DNA of 64,000 nucleotides from CADEED01 sp043747835 (GTDB lineage Bacteria; Pseudomonadota; Gammaproteobacteria; Steroidobacterales; Steroidobacteraceae): contig JAYTOK010000148.1 of the NCBI GenBank assembly GCA_043747835.1, forward strand, positions 66,387 through 130,386. Reading direction: 5' to 3'. Shown piece by piece: positions 34,604 to 44,000 of the stretch. Position numbers and translations under genes: made by a program. Position 1 is the stretch's first letter, and every line of letters starts with the position of its first letter. The notes under the pieces are model-generated. The model saw nothing but the letters and a program-made list of their open reading frames with translations, was not told the DNA's origin and did no database searches.

Positions 34604-37372
34604 ATGGATTCCACACTCGCATCGCTGCTGGATCGCTGGTCGCGCGTCATCCTCGCGTGCTGTGTGATCTATGGCGCGGCGCAGGTGGTGATCCTCGTCA
34701 CCGGAATTGCGGGCGAGGATGTGACGGCGTGGGTCGGAACCTGGGGCAATTTGCCGCTCATGGGCCTCGTGCTCGTGATGCTGTGGCCCATCATCACCGA
34801 CCGCGAAATGAGCCCGATGCGCCGCCGCGCCTTCCAGCTCATCGCAGTCGGACAGATTCTCGATCTCGTCGCGAGCGTCGGCTGGGGCTACGGCGCACTG
34901 ACTGCGAGCGAGACGTGGGGCCTGTGGCCGGACGTCGTCTGGGTCTTTTTCTACCCGCTGGCGGGCGCCGCATTCCTGCTCTTCTACTTCGAACTCGGCG
35001 GCCGCCTCAACACGATTCGCTCTCTCGTCGACGTCGCCACGATAATCGTCGGATTCGGCACGCTGCTGTGGTTCACCGCGCTCGCGCCGCTCACGACGAT
35101 GAGCGCGTCGCAATTGTCGGAGAATTGGGCCGCGGGTTCGTACGGGCTCGGCCTGTTCGTGATGATCATCGGCGCCGCCCTCTGCGCGATGCAGATCACT
35201 GAATGGCGCTCGGTCGCCGCGATCGCGTGGTTGCTCGTCGCGATGGTGACGACGATCGTCGCGGACCTGCTGTCGGTGAACGCGGAGCTCGCGGGGACAT
35301 ACGAACCGGGCTCGGGCATCGACGCGGTGTACGTTGGCTACTATCTCTGCATGCTGCTGAGCGCGAACGCGCAACGACGCGAACGCGCGAACCCCATGAT
35401 GCGCGGCCTGCAGGGTGATCTGCGCGGCTCTCTGCCAGTCGTCGCGCTCATGGTAGGCGTCATCGCGCTGCTCGTGGACCGGCTCAATCTGACCGAAGGC
35501 GATTCGCCTTTGCTGGTCGGGGTGATCCTGGTTTCGACACTGCTCGTCGTCGTGAGCCAGGCGCTCGGTACGAAAGAAGTGATCGGCCTGCATCGCGAAG
35601 TCGCGACTCGCCGGTTCGACGAGCGGCTGACGGAACTCGTGCGCCGCTCGAGCGACATGATCGCCATCTGCGACGAACAGGGCATCATCCGTTACGCGAG
35701 TCCGTCGTCGGAGGCTTTGCTCGGCGTGCAGCCGAACGAACTCAACGGCAAGCAGATCGAGCAGGCGCTGGGACACGAAGGCATCCAGGTTCGTGCCGTG
35801 TTCGAGCAGGTGCTACGCACCGCGCACGCGGAGCAGACCGTGAACTTCACGATCCCGCAGGAGAGCGGGGAACCACGCACCTACAAGATGGTGATCGCGA
35901 ATCTGTGCCACGTCGAATCCATCCGCGGCGTGACGCTCAACATCCGTGACGTTTCCGACGCCACGCGCCTCAACGACAAGCTGCGCACGCTGGCGTTCCA
36001 CGATCCGCTCACGCTGCTCGCGAACCGTTCGCTGTTCTCGGATCGAGTGCATCAGGCCATCAAACACATCGCCGACGGCATGACGCCCGCGGTGCTGTTC
36101 ATCGATCTCGACAACTTCAAGACGGTCAACGACAGTCTGGGCCACGGCGCGGGCGATGCGCTGTTGCGCAACTTCGCGCATCGTCTCGTCCAGTCCACGC
36201 GCGCGGGAGACACCGTCGCGCGGCTGGGAGGCGACGAATTCGCGGTGCTCGTCGATCATGCGCCCGGCATCGAAGCCGCGATGGCGGTCGCGAAGCAGAT
36301 CATCGATTCCTGCAAGCAGCCATTCGATCTCGACGGGCGCCAGGTGCGCATCGGCGCGAGCATCGGCGTCGCGATGTCGGATCGCGTGAGCACCACCGAG
36401 CGCCTGCTGCGCAACGCGGATGCCGCGATGTACGCGGCGAAGTCGCGCGGCAAGGGTCACGCCGAGGTCTTCGCGCCCGAGATGTTGCGCGCCGCGCGCC
36501 GGCGCATGCGCATCGAGAACGAACTCGCCACCGCGATCGACGAGGGCCAGCTCGAGGCTCACTACCAGCCGATCGTCGACCTCTCGTCCCGCCACCTCGT
36601 CGGCGTCGAAGCGCTCATGCGCTGGCGTCATCCGACGCGTGGACTCGTGATGCCGGGCGACTTCATTCCACTGGCCGAGGAAACCGGGCAGATCATCGCC
36701 ATGACGCAGTGGATGATGAAGCGTGCCTGCGAGGACGTGAGCCGAATGCAGCGCGAGATCGCGCATGGCGCGGGTTTGCGGGTGTCGATCAACGTGTCGA
36801 GCCGCTATCTGAATCAGGGCGACATCGTTCGCGACGTGCGCGAGGCTCTCGAAGCGAACGGGGTCAAGCCGGACTGTCTCATCCTCGAGGTGACCGAGAG
36901 CCTGCTGCTGGAAAATTCCGAACGCCTCGAACGGACGTTCCGCGAGCTCAAGACACTCGGCGTGCGACTCGCGCTCGACGATTTCGGCACGGGCTATTCC
37001 TCGCTCGCGTATCTGCACCGATTCCCGATCGACATCCTCAAGATCGATCGCTCGTTCGTCGAGCGGCTCGCGCGCGGCGGAGAAGGGCAGGAGGGCGTCG
37101 ACGCGGTCGCGCTCGCGAAAGCCATCCTCTCGCTCGCCGATGCGTTGGGCCTCGACACCGTCGCGGAAGGCATCGAAGTGGATGCGCAGCGCGACGCGCT
37201 ACTCGCGCTCGGATGCAAGACGGGGCAGGGCTATTCATTCGGCAAAGCGATGCCCGTCGATGAAGTGTTCGACGCGGCGGTCACGCGTCGCCGCGCGGTG
37301 ATGGCGGGCAACATGGCGGGAACCATCGAGTACTCCGCAACGGGCCGCTTCCGCGGCATGTCGGACCACTGA
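34604..37372 (+). CDS. Membrane-anchored PAS-GGDEF-EAL cyclic-di-GMP protein
   Basis: A 922-residue protein. The first about 300 residues hold eight or nine membrane segments, a MASE-like integral sensor. A PAS domain follows (SSDMIAICDEQGIIRYASPS). The GGDEF domain is canonical (RLGGDEFAVLVD), as are EAL (GVEALMRWRHP) and loop 6 (DDFGTGYSSLAYL). It could therefore both make and degrade c-di-GMP. I use ATG 34604 just before the first membrane segment; a GTG 33 bases upstream is possible. Confidence 0.93.
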   Translation: MDSTLASLLDRWSRVILACCVIYGAAQVVILVTGIAGEDVTAWVGTWGNLPLMGLVLVMLWPIITDREMSPMRRRAFQLIAVGQILDLVASVGWGYGALTASETWGLWPDVVWVFFYPLAGAAFLLFYFELGGRLNTIRSLVDVATIIVGFGTLLWFTALAPLTTMSASQLSENWAAGSYGLGLFVMIIGAALCAMQITEWRSVAAIAWLLVAMVTTIVADLLSVNAELAGTYEPGSGIDAVYVGYYLCMLLSANAQRRERANPMMRGLQGDLRGSLPVVALMVGVIALLVDRLNLTEGDSPLLVGVILVSTLLVVVSQALGTKEVIGLHREVATRRFDERLTELVRRSSDMIAICDEQGIIRYASPSSEALLGVQPNELNGKQIEQALGHEGIQVRAVFEQVLRTAHAEQTVNFTIPQESGEPRTYKMVIANLCHVESIRGVTLNIRDVSDATRLNDKLRTLAFHDPLTLLANRSLFSDRVHQAIKHIADGMTPAVLFIDLDNFKTVNDSLGHGAGDALLRNFAHRLVQSTRAGDTVARLGGDEFAVLVDHAPGIEAAMAVAKQIIDSCKQPFDLDGRQVRIGASIGVAMSDRVSTTERLLRNADAAMYAAKSRGKGHAEVFAPEMLRAARRRMRIENELATAIDEGQLEAHYQPIVDLSSRHLVGVEALMRWRHPTRGLVMPGDFIPLAEETGQIIAMTQWMMKRACEDVSRMQREIAHGAGLRVSINVSSRYLNQGDIVRDVREALEANGVKPDCLILEVTESLLLENSERLERTFRELKTLGVRLALDDFGTGYSSLAYLHRFPIDILKIDRSFVERLARGGEGQEGVDAVALAKAILSLADALGLDTVAEGIEVDAQRDALLALGCKTGQGYSFGKAMPVDEVFDAAVTRRRAVMAGNMAGTIEYSATGRFRGMSDH

Positions 37373-37584
37373 CAAGCTTTTGGCTGACACCGGTGACAGG
37401 GGATCGTGCACCGCGTGTGACATAACTCGCGGGTGCGCTTCTCATAATGTTCCCGCCGGAAATCCGGGCTTCCGCTTGCCCGAAAACATGCGAACTGGGT
37501 TGGATTCCGTCTTAAGGCGCTCGACTACTCTGCGCAGGCCGACGAGAGACGGCCTGTTCGATAACAACGACTATTGGAGTACCG

Positions 37585-39381
37585 GTGAAGACGTTTGAAA
37601 CGAGACAGCTCGACGCGGGCGGTACGCCCGAGCGGAGCACGGAAAGCGTTTTGCGCGCGGTTTGCCTGCGCCTCGGCTGCACGGCCGCCACCGCCGTATT
37701 CCCGCGCGAAGAGACTCGCTCCGTGTGGGGGCGATCCGAGGAAGATCTCGCGTTCGCGCGCGAGCAGCTCTCCATCGTCGGTGACGAACTCGCGCGTCGC
37801 GCGATCGAAACGAAGAAGCCGGTGGTCACGAACAAACTCAAGCACACGAGCGGCGGGCAGATCGCCTGCAAGCTGATCGCCGTGCCGCTCATCGCGCGCG
37901 GCGGTCCGGCCGGCGCGCTCATTGTTTTCAATCGCCCCGAAGAGCCGAGCTTCGACGAGTTCAGCGTGCGCCGTCTGGCGCGCTTCGCGCGACTGCTCGC
38001 GCGGAATGCAACGCAGGATCTCGATTCGTTGACGGGCCTCCTGTCGTGGGACGGCTTCAAGACGCGCGTCGAGGCCTGGCATCGCAATGCCGCGCCGGGC
38101 GCGATGGTGTCGATGCTCTACGGCGACATAGATCGCCTGCACGTCATCAACGATCTCGTGGGCTTCTCGGAAGGTGACCGCGTGATTGCGCGTTGCGGTG
38201 TCGCCGTTCGTCGCTCGCTGGTGGGTGCCGAGAGTTTCGCGTGCCGCCTGTCGGGCGACCGCTTCACCGTTTTCCTGCCGCACATGAATCTCTCCCAGGC
38301 GCGCCAGCTCGCCGAGACCATTTGTCGCGAGGTCATGACCGGTCTTTCGTCGCAGAAGGAGCCTAACCACCCGGCTTCGATGTCGTGGGGCGCCGTGTCG
38401 ACCTCGGCGAGCGATCTGCACCTCGATCATCGCATCGCCGAGGCGGAGATCGCCTGCAAGACGGCGAAGGATCGCGGCCGTGGCCGCGCCGAGGTCTACC
38501 AGGACACCGACCAGAGCATGATCCGTCGTCACGACGAGATCGGACTCATCGGCAGCGTGCGCGATGCGTTGCGCGAACAGCGCATCGTCGTGTTCGCGCA
38601 GCCGATCACGCCGCTGATCAATCATGCGTTGCCGACGACGTACGAGCTGCTCGTGCGCATCATCGACTGCAAGGGCAACATCGTCGAGGCGGCCGACTTC
38701 ATGTCGGCGGCGACGCGGTATCAGATCCTTCCCGAGATCGATCGCGCGGTCTGCGAGCGGGCCTTCCAGCAACTCAGCAAGAACGGCGGGTCGAGCCCAT
38801 TGCGCGTGTCGATCAATCTTTCCGGGCCGACGCTGTCGGATCCGGAGTTCCTCGAGTGGCTGCTGTCGGCGATGGCGAAGTACGGCATCGACGGCACGAG
38901 CCTCTCGTTCGAGATCACCGAAGCCGCTGCGGCCGCGAATCTCGCGCACGTTCAGCAGTTCATCCGCCGGTTGGCGACGCATGGCGTGCGCTTCGCGCTG
39001 GATGATTTCGGGACTGGAGTTTCTTCGCTTGCGTATCTCAAGAATCTGGAGATTTCGACCATCAAACTGGATGGGTCGTATGTCCGCGACGTGCTGACGA
39101 ATACACGCTCGCAGGCGCTGGTGCGCGCGATCGTGCAGCTCGCGGAGGCGATGGGCATCACGACGGTGGCGGAGTTCGTGGAGTCGAACGGCGTGCGCGA
39201 TCGATTGGCTGCTCTGGGGATTCAGTTTGGCCAGGGCTATGCACTCGGGCGTCCGGGTCCGCTGGATGATGTGCTCGCGGCGGTGGCGGAGCGCGCGCCG
39301 GAAGGGCGCGAACGGCCGTTCAACGATCCGGCGCCGTTTACGACGCAGTCGGGCATTCCGATCATGTTCAAGCACGCGTAG
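37585..39381 (+). CDS. GAF-GGDEF-EAL protein with degenerate GGDEF
   Basis: A 598-residue soluble protein. The first about 150 residues resemble a GAF domain (KLIAVPLIARGGPAGALIVF). The cyclase domain has lost its signature: RLSGDRFTVFL stands where GGDEF should be, so synthesis is unlikely. The EAL domain has YELLVRI, DDFGTGVSSLAYL and FGQGYALGRP and is probably the active part. The start is GTG 37585 with GGAG upstream. A 212-base gap with only a small hairpin (AGGCCG/CGGCCT, 37536-37555) separates it from the previous c-di-GMP gene. Confidence 0.9.
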   Translation: MKTFETRQLDAGGTPERSTESVLRAVCLRLGCTAATAVFPREETRSVWGRSEEDLAFAREQLSIVGDELARRAIETKKPVVTNKLKHTSGGQIACKLIAVPLIARGGPAGALIVFNRPEEPSFDEFSVRRLARFARLLARNATQDLDSLTGLLSWDGFKTRVEAWHRNAAPGAMVSMLYGDIDRLHVINDLVGFSEGDRVIARCGVAVRRSLVGAESFACRLSGDRFTVFLPHMNLSQARQLAETICREVMTGLSSQKEPNHPASMSWGAVSTSASDLHLDHRIAEAEIACKTAKDRGRGRAEVYQDTDQSMIRRHDEIGLIGSVRDALREQRIVVFAQPITPLINHALPTTYELLVRIIDCKGNIVEAADFMSAATRYQILPEIDRAVCERAFQQLSKNGGSSPLRVSINLSGPTLSDPEFLEWLLSAMAKYGIDGTSLSFEITEAAAAANLAHVQQFIRRLATHGVRFALDDFGTGVSSLAYLKNLEISTIKLDGSYVRDVLTNTRSQALVRAIVQLAEAMGITTVAEFVESNGVRDRLAALGIQFGQGYALGRPGPLDDVLAAVAERAPEGRERPFNDPAPFTTQSGIPIMFKHA

Positions 39382-39424
39382 TTGGGGAGTGGCCCCAAAG
39401 GCCGGTTTGGGGATTGGCCCCAAA
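39382..39424. repeat. Two tandem REP hairpins downstream of the RAYT gene
   Basis: TTGGGGAGTGGCCCCAA (39382-39398) and TTTGGGGATTGGCCCCAAA (39406-39424) are adjacent short palindromes. The second ends on the base before the transposase stop codon (minus strand). Its core recurs inverted on the other side of the gene. Confidence 0.85.
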
Positions 39425-40060
39425 TCAGCGTTTGGTGCCGAGCCTCATTGGCGTCGCGGGCGCCATCGCTTCGACCCATTCGGGATCCCCAAATGGCCGT
39501 TGCATGCTCACGCATTCGCGGATCGCCGCGAGTTCGGCAGCCGTCTGCGGCTGATTGACGAACTCGGCCCAATAGCCCGGTAGCTCGATCGGCGCGGGCG
39601 TCAAGATCAGCGGGGACACGCCTTCGCGCCAACGCAAGCTTCCCCATTGCCAATCCTCCGCGCGTCGAACGAGCCGCGCCTCACGAGCATTGCGTTCCAC
39701 GTATCGCATCACCGTCAGCAGATACTGGTCCGTCTGTACGAGGCACGCCTTGTAGGGTCCCTGCCAGATGCGACCGGAGCTTCCGTATTTTCGGTGATAG
39801 TGGTTCACGTGAGTTGTACACAGCCAATGGATCCACCGCGAGATGCTGTTCACCCGCGTCGGCTGAACGACTAGATGGAAGTGATTGGGCATCAGGCAGG
39901 CAGCGAGGATCGGCAACTCCTCGTGTTCCTGTGCCTTCGCCATCAGTGTGGTGAAAGCGTTGTAGTCGGCTGTATCGTGGAAAACTTCGGCGCGCCGGTT
40001 TGCACGGTTGAGCACGTGGTAGCAGTAGTTCGCGACGATGGTGCGGGGTGGGCGGGGCAT
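39425..40060 (-). CDS. REP-associated tyrosine transposase (RAYT)
   Basis: A 211-residue Y1 transposase of the IS200-like RAYT group. It opens CYHVLNRANRRAEVFHD, has the HUH-type histidine pair in ACLMPNHFHLVVQPT, and the catalytic tyrosine region VMRYVERNAREA. The C-terminal WQWGSLR is typical of the group. RAYTs are single-copy domesticated transposases that mobilise REP palindromes; here REP hairpins flank it on both sides. The gene looks intact. Confidence 0.93.
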   Translation of the reverse strand: MPRPPRTIVANYCYHVLNRANRRAEVFHDTADYNAFTTLMAKAQEHEELPILAACLMPNHFHLVVQPTRVNSISRWIHWLCTTHVNHYHRKYGSSGRIWQGPYKACLVQTDQYLLTVMRYVERNAREARLVRRAEDWQWGSLRWREGVSPLILTPAPIELPGYWAEFVNQPQTAAELAAIRECVSMQRPFGDPEWVEAMAPATPMRLGTKR

Positions 40061-40172
40061 CGTTGAAGGTTACTGGCGATCCGGCAATTCCCGAGTTACA
40101 CAAACTGGTCAATTGACGGCGATTCGCCGTCGAGACTGTGGACGGGATGCGTCAGGCTCGGCACTAAAGGGC

Positions 40173-40215
40173 TGTTTGGGGCCCCTCCCCAAACAGGCGT
40201 TTGGGGCCAATCCCC
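40173..40215. repeat. REP hairpins upstream of the RAYT gene
   Basis: TGTTTGGGG, loop CCCCT, CCCCAAACA (40173-40195) is a perfect nine-base palindrome. It is followed by GGGGCCAATCCCC (40203-40215), the exact reverse complement of the core at 39408-39420. The flanking REPs are thus inverted relative to each other. The second lies just upstream of the MFS gene start. Confidence 0.85.
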
Positions 40216-40231
40216 ATTACACTCGCGCGCC

Positions 40232-41542
40232 ATGATCAGACTGACGCGCTACCAATGGACCGTGTTTGCGGCCGCCTGGCTGGGCTGGGGCTTCGACATC
40301 TTCGACGGGTTGCTCTTCAACTTCGTCGCGCCGAACGCGATCCCCACCTTGTTAGGCCTGCCCATCGGCGGTCCGGAGGCCCGCGCGGCGCTGCCTTACT
40401 GGACCGGCATCCTGAACTCTCTGCTGCTGCTCGGCTGGGCGGCCGGTGGCGTCATCTTCGGTCCCATCTGTGACCGCTTCGGGCGCAAGCGTGTGCTCAT
40501 GATCACGATGCTGCTCTACGCAGTCGGCACCGCGGCGTGCGCGTTCGTCACCGAGATGTGGCAACTCATCATCTTCCGCATCGTCGCGAGCCTGGGCATC
40601 GGCGGCGAGTGGGCTGCGGGTTCTTCCATGGTCGCGGAAGTCGTCCCTGAGGATCAACGCGTCGAAGCCGGCGCCTTGCTCTACACCTCCGCGCCGCTTG
40701 GATTGTTCCTCGCGACCTACGTGAACGCCGAAGTCGCCGGCGACTGGTTCGCGCACGACCCCTCGATGTCGTGGCGCTACGTGCTGCTGTTCGGCCTGAT
40801 CCCGGCCGGTATCGCGTTCATCGTCCGCGCGTTCGTGCGCGAGCCCGAGCGCTGGGCCGCGGCGACGGCGAACGCCGCGCCCGCGCGATTGCGCGAGATT
40901 TTCGCGCCCGGAATCCGCGCACGCACGGTGAGCGCGCTCATCGTCACGCTCGTCGCCCTCATCACCTGGTGGACCTGCAACGCGTTCCTGCAGACGCTCG
41001 CGAACGGCCTCGCCGGCACGGAGGCCCTGAACCGCGGCCTCGATGGCACCGCAACCGCGGCGCTCAAACAGGAATGGATCAAGCTCGCGACGACGTGCTT
41101 CAACTGGGGCGGCCTCATCGGCACGCTGCTCACGATCCCGATCGCGAAGTACCTGGGCCGGCGCAAATTGTTCGCGATCTACTTCACGGGCAGCGCGCTC
41201 GCCGTCATGCTTGCGTGCGGGCTCGATATCCCGTCGGAGACGCGCCTCTACATGTGGTTCTTCATCGGACTCACGGTGTTCGGCGTGTTCGGCTGTTTCC
41301 CGTTCTATCTACCCGAGCTCTATCCTACGCGCTTGCGCTCCACCGGCAGCGGCTTCTGCTACAACATCGGCCGCGTGATCACGGCGTTCGGCGTGTTCGC
41401 GGTCGGCATGATCGCGCAGTCCGCGAAGGGCGATCCTGAAATCATCCTGCGCACGCTGTTCACGATCGGGTTCGTGCCGATCGTGGGTCTCGTGCTGCTG
41501 CGCTGGGTGATCGAGACGCGCGGTCAGCGCATGCCCGACTGA
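40232..41542 (+). CDS. MFS metabolite:proton symporter
   Basis: A 436-residue transporter with twelve predicted membrane segments. TM1 carries GWGFDIFDGLLFNFVAP; the loop 2-3 signature is DRFGRKRVLM. This pattern matches the sugar/carboxylate:H+ symporter group. A large insertion between the halves is absent. The substrate cannot be named. A REP hairpin lies immediately upstream, so its promoter may be within or before the RAYT element. Confidence 0.85.
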   Translation: MIRLTRYQWTVFAAAWLGWGFDIFDGLLFNFVAPNAIPTLLGLPIGGPEARAALPYWTGILNSLLLLGWAAGGVIFGPICDRFGRKRVLMITMLLYAVGTAACAFVTEMWQLIIFRIVASLGIGGEWAAGSSMVAEVVPEDQRVEAGALLYTSAPLGLFLATYVNAEVAGDWFAHDPSMSWRYVLLFGLIPAGIAFIVRAFVREPERWAAATANAAPARLREIFAPGIRARTVSALIVTLVALITWWTCNAFLQTLANGLAGTEALNRGLDGTATAALKQEWIKLATTCFNWGGLIGTLLTIPIAKYLGRRKLFAIYFTGSALAVMLACGLDIPSETRLYMWFFIGLTVFGVFGCFPFYLPELYPTRLRSTGSGFCYNIGRVITAFGVFAVGMIAQSAKGDPEIILRTLFTIGFVPIVGLVLLRWVIETRGQRMPD

Positions 41543-41614
41543 CACAGGTCCGGCACCGAAGTGTCCTTAGGGGCCACTCGTCACTCCTCCTGCAGTCGTG
41601 CGGTGATCTCAGCG

Positions 41615-42061
41615 TTATAGCTGCGCCGCGTCGCGCGCCTCCACCTCGATCTCGATCTCGATCTCACCCGCATTGCGGAACCGCAGCGTGAGCGGCACGG
41701 CGTCGCCCAGCGTGAGCGGCGCCTTGAGGTTGAAGAGCATGAAATGGATTCCGCCTGGCGCGATCCGGACCGTTTCGCCCGGCGCGATCTCGATCTGCGG
41801 CAACGGCCGCATGCGCGCCATGCCCTCGCTGACGAGGGTCTGGTGCAGCTCGACGCGCGCGGCGGCGGGCGAGTGCGCGCCGAGCAGGACCTCAGGCGTA
41901 GGGCCGTTGTTGGTGATGGATAGATAGGCGACGCCGGTCGGGATGCCGGCGGCCGTCGGCCGGGACCAGGGATGGCCGATGGCGAGATCGCCGCGGGTGT
42001 AGTCGTGCGAATGCGCGGCCGACACCGTCAGCACGAGCAACGCGAGCAGGAAACGTGACAT
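41615..42061 (-). CDS. Periplasmic copper chaperone, PCu(A)C family
   Basis: A 148-residue exported protein with signal MSRFLLALLVLTVSAAHS. The PCuAC copper motif is present: ELHQTLVSEGMARMR and, 20-odd residues on, GGIHFMLF, giving the His/Met ligands. Such proteins deliver Cu(I) to cytochrome oxidase. The start ATG 42061 gives the signal peptide; the longer in-frame option does not. It follows the DUF2946 gene on the same strand, forming a small copper unit. Confidence 0.9.
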   Translation of the reverse strand: MSRFLLALLVLTVSAAHSHDYTRGDLAIGHPWSRPTAAGIPTGVAYLSITNNGPTPEVLLGAHSPAAARVELHQTLVSEGMARMRPLPQIEIAPGETVRIAPGGIHFMLFNLKAPLTLGDAVPLTLRFRNAGEIEIEIEVEARDAAQL

Positions 42062-42145
42062 GGGGACACCTGAACGTTCGGGCGCGCGCCATCGCGGCGC
42101 GCGCATTCATCGATGATCTGTTGAACGCGGCAGAGCCGCGGAACG

Positions 42146-42526
42146 TCAGGCGGGCGGCGCGCGAGCGCTGGGTGCGCGATCGGGAGTGCGCGAGGAGGTC
42201 TGTTCTTCGAAATGCGCCGGCTCGACCGTCGCCGCCACGGCGAGTAGCCGTGTGCAACCGACCGAGGGCGGCGCGCCGAGTGCGGGCGAGAGGCAGAAGT
42301 CGCAATGCGGTTGCGCGTGTGCGTCCGGGCTGCCCGGCAGTTCGAACCGCTCCATCGCTACCGCGCTATTGCCGAGGTTTTGCGGGGCGCAGAGCATTGC
42401 CGTGAACGCGAAATTCTCGCTCGAGCCAGGCATGAAGCCCGCCGGGATCAACGCGCGCAACGCCAGCGCCGCGAGCACGAACGGCATCACGGAGTGGCGA
42501 AGGTTTAAGGTCCGGAATCGATTCAC
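42146..42526 (-). CDS. DUF2946 family protein
   Basis: A 126-residue protein with an N-terminal membrane segment (VMPFVLAALALRALIPAGFM) and a short motif PHCDFCLSPALG. This organisation, with RALIPAGFMP and a CxxC-like pair, is typical of DUF2946, found next to copper genes. It probably sits in the membrane and may bind copper. It lies 84 bases upstream of the PCuAC gene. Confidence 0.75.
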   Translation of the reverse strand: MNRFRTLNLRHSVMPFVLAALALRALIPAGFMPGSSENFAFTAMLCAPQNLGNSAVAMERFELPGSPDAHAQPHCDFCLSPALGAPPSVGCTRLLAVAATVEPAHFEEQTSSRTPDRAPSARAPPA

Positions 42527-42560
42527 GCCGCGGATGTTACGCGAGGCAGCAAGCGTCCGG

Positions 42561-43991
42561 TCAACCGAGGTGCGCTTTGGCCTGCTCGAGGAATCTCTTG
42601 CGCGCCGCCGCGTGATCGACGATTGGCCTGGGGTAGTTGGACCCCAGCTTCACGCCAGCCGCGGCGAGCACCTCGGCCGGCGCTTCCCAGGGTGCATGGA
42701 TGAATTTTGCAGGCAGGCGGGCGAGCTCGGGAACATTCGCGCGCACGTAGTCGCCTTCAGGGTCGAACTTCCGTCCCTGCGTCACCGGGTTGAAGATGCG
42801 GAACCAGGGTTGCGCATCGCAACCGCAGCCGGCCGACCACTGCCAGCCCGCGTCGTTGTTGGCCCAGTCTCCGTCGGTCAGCCAGTTGAAGTAGTGCTCC
42901 TCTCCGCGGCGGAAGTCGATGAGCAGGTGCTTCGCGAGAAAACTCGCGGAGATCATGCGCGCGCGGTTGTGCACGAAGCCGGTGCTAAGCAACTCGCGCG
43001 CCGACGCGTCGACGACGGGGTAGCCCGTGCGGCCGTCCACCCACGCCTTCCAGCCTGCTTCGTCATCTCGCCACGGAAAGTGGCGCCACTCCTTGCGGAA
43101 GGGTTCGCGCAGCAATCGCGGCCGGTCGAACAGCGTCGAGTGCGCGAACTCGCGCCACAGCAACTCGTTCTGGTAGACCCGCAGCGCGTCGGGAGACAAC
43201 GCGCGCAAACGCCGGTCCACGGCGTGCCACACGGTGCGCGGCGACAGTGTGCCGAACTTGAGGTCGGCGCCGAGACGGCTGGTGCCCGGCAAGTCCATGC
43301 GATTGCGCAGCTCGTCGTAGTCCTTCGCGTCGCGCGCGAGCCAGTGCTTCAGTCGTTCCCGCGCATTGCGCTCGCCGCCTTCGAGCACGCGCGGGTTGCG
43401 TACGAGTCCCAACGATTCGAGTGTTGGCAGCGCGGCGCTCCTCGTCTTGACATCCGTCGGCAGCGGCGGCATCGCGCGCGGCGCGGCGAGTGGCGCGTCG
43501 ACTTGCACATCGCGCGCGAATGCGCGCGCGAAGGCGGTGAACACGGAATAAGGATCGCCCCCGCCCGTGCGCAAGCTCCCGGGAGGCGCGAGTGTTTCCG
43601 TGGGGAACAGTTCGAGGGGAACATCGAGGGAGCGGCGCACCCACTCATCGCGCGTGCGGCCGACCGGCGCGACCCAGCTCTGCGCGACCACGCGGTCGAC
43701 TTTCCAGAGCTTCGCGAGACGCGGGACCTGCTCGATGCTGCGTCCGTCGACGAGGATCAGCTTCGAGCCGAGATGCTCGAGGTTCGCCGCGAGCGAGGCG
43801 AGCGACTCAATGAGGAATTGGATGCGAAATGGAATTTTTCGGGCCGAGTCCGGCGCGAAGAAGTAGTCGTCGAGGACGAAGAGGGGGATGACCTCGGATT
43901 CAGTCTTGCCGTCGCCGGCGATGGCCGCTCGCAGCGGCGCGTGATCCGCGACGCGCAGATCCTTGCCCCGAAACCAGACGAGTGTGCGCAA
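42561..43991 (-). CDS. phrB: Deoxyribodipyrimidine photolyase
   Basis: A 476-residue class I photolyase/cryptochrome. The start MRTLVWFRGKDLRVADH is diagnostic. The C-terminal FAD domain shows ASARELLSTGFVHNRARMIS, then WANNDAGWQWSAGCGCDAQP and FRIFNPVTQG. It repairs UV-induced cyclobutane dimers with light. It begins nine bases after the ExbB-like gene stop on the same strand and may be co-transcribed with it. Confidence 0.95.
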   Translation of the reverse strand: MRTLVWFRGKDLRVADHAPLRAAIAGDGKTESEVIPLFVLDDYFFAPDSARKIPFRIQFLIESLASLAANLEHLGSKLILVDGRSIEQVPRLAKLWKVDRVVAQSWVAPVGRTRDEWVRRSLDVPLELFPTETLAPPGSLRTGGGDPYSVFTAFARAFARDVQVDAPLAAPRAMPPLPTDVKTRSAALPTLESLGLVRNPRVLEGGERNARERLKHWLARDAKDYDELRNRMDLPGTSRLGADLKFGTLSPRTVWHAVDRRLRALSPDALRVYQNELLWREFAHSTLFDRPRLLREPFRKEWRHFPWRDDEAGWKAWVDGRTGYPVVDASARELLSTGFVHNRARMISASFLAKHLLIDFRRGEEHYFNWLTDGDWANNDAGWQWSAGCGCDAQPWFRIFNPVTQGRKFDPEGDYVRANVPELARLPAKFIHAPWEAPAEVLAAAGVKLGSNYPRPIVDHAAARKRFLEQAKAHLG

Positions 43992-44000
43992 TCGCGCGAA

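Noticed and set aside
37373..37584. Possible c-di-GMP riboswitch before the GAF-GGDEF-EAL gene
   Set aside because: Only a six-base hairpin is visible and no conserved GEMM core sequence could be found.
37525..39423. Long minus-strand open frame (632 codons) opposite the GAF-GGDEF-EAL gene
   Set aside because: It mirrors the high-GC codon pattern of the real gene, is rich in Arg, His and Ala with no family motif, and has no ribosome site.
40061..40172. Extra small gene between the RAYT gene and the right-hand REP
   Set aside because: Short frames here lack a ribosome site and cover REP sequence; best read as the RAYT upstream region.
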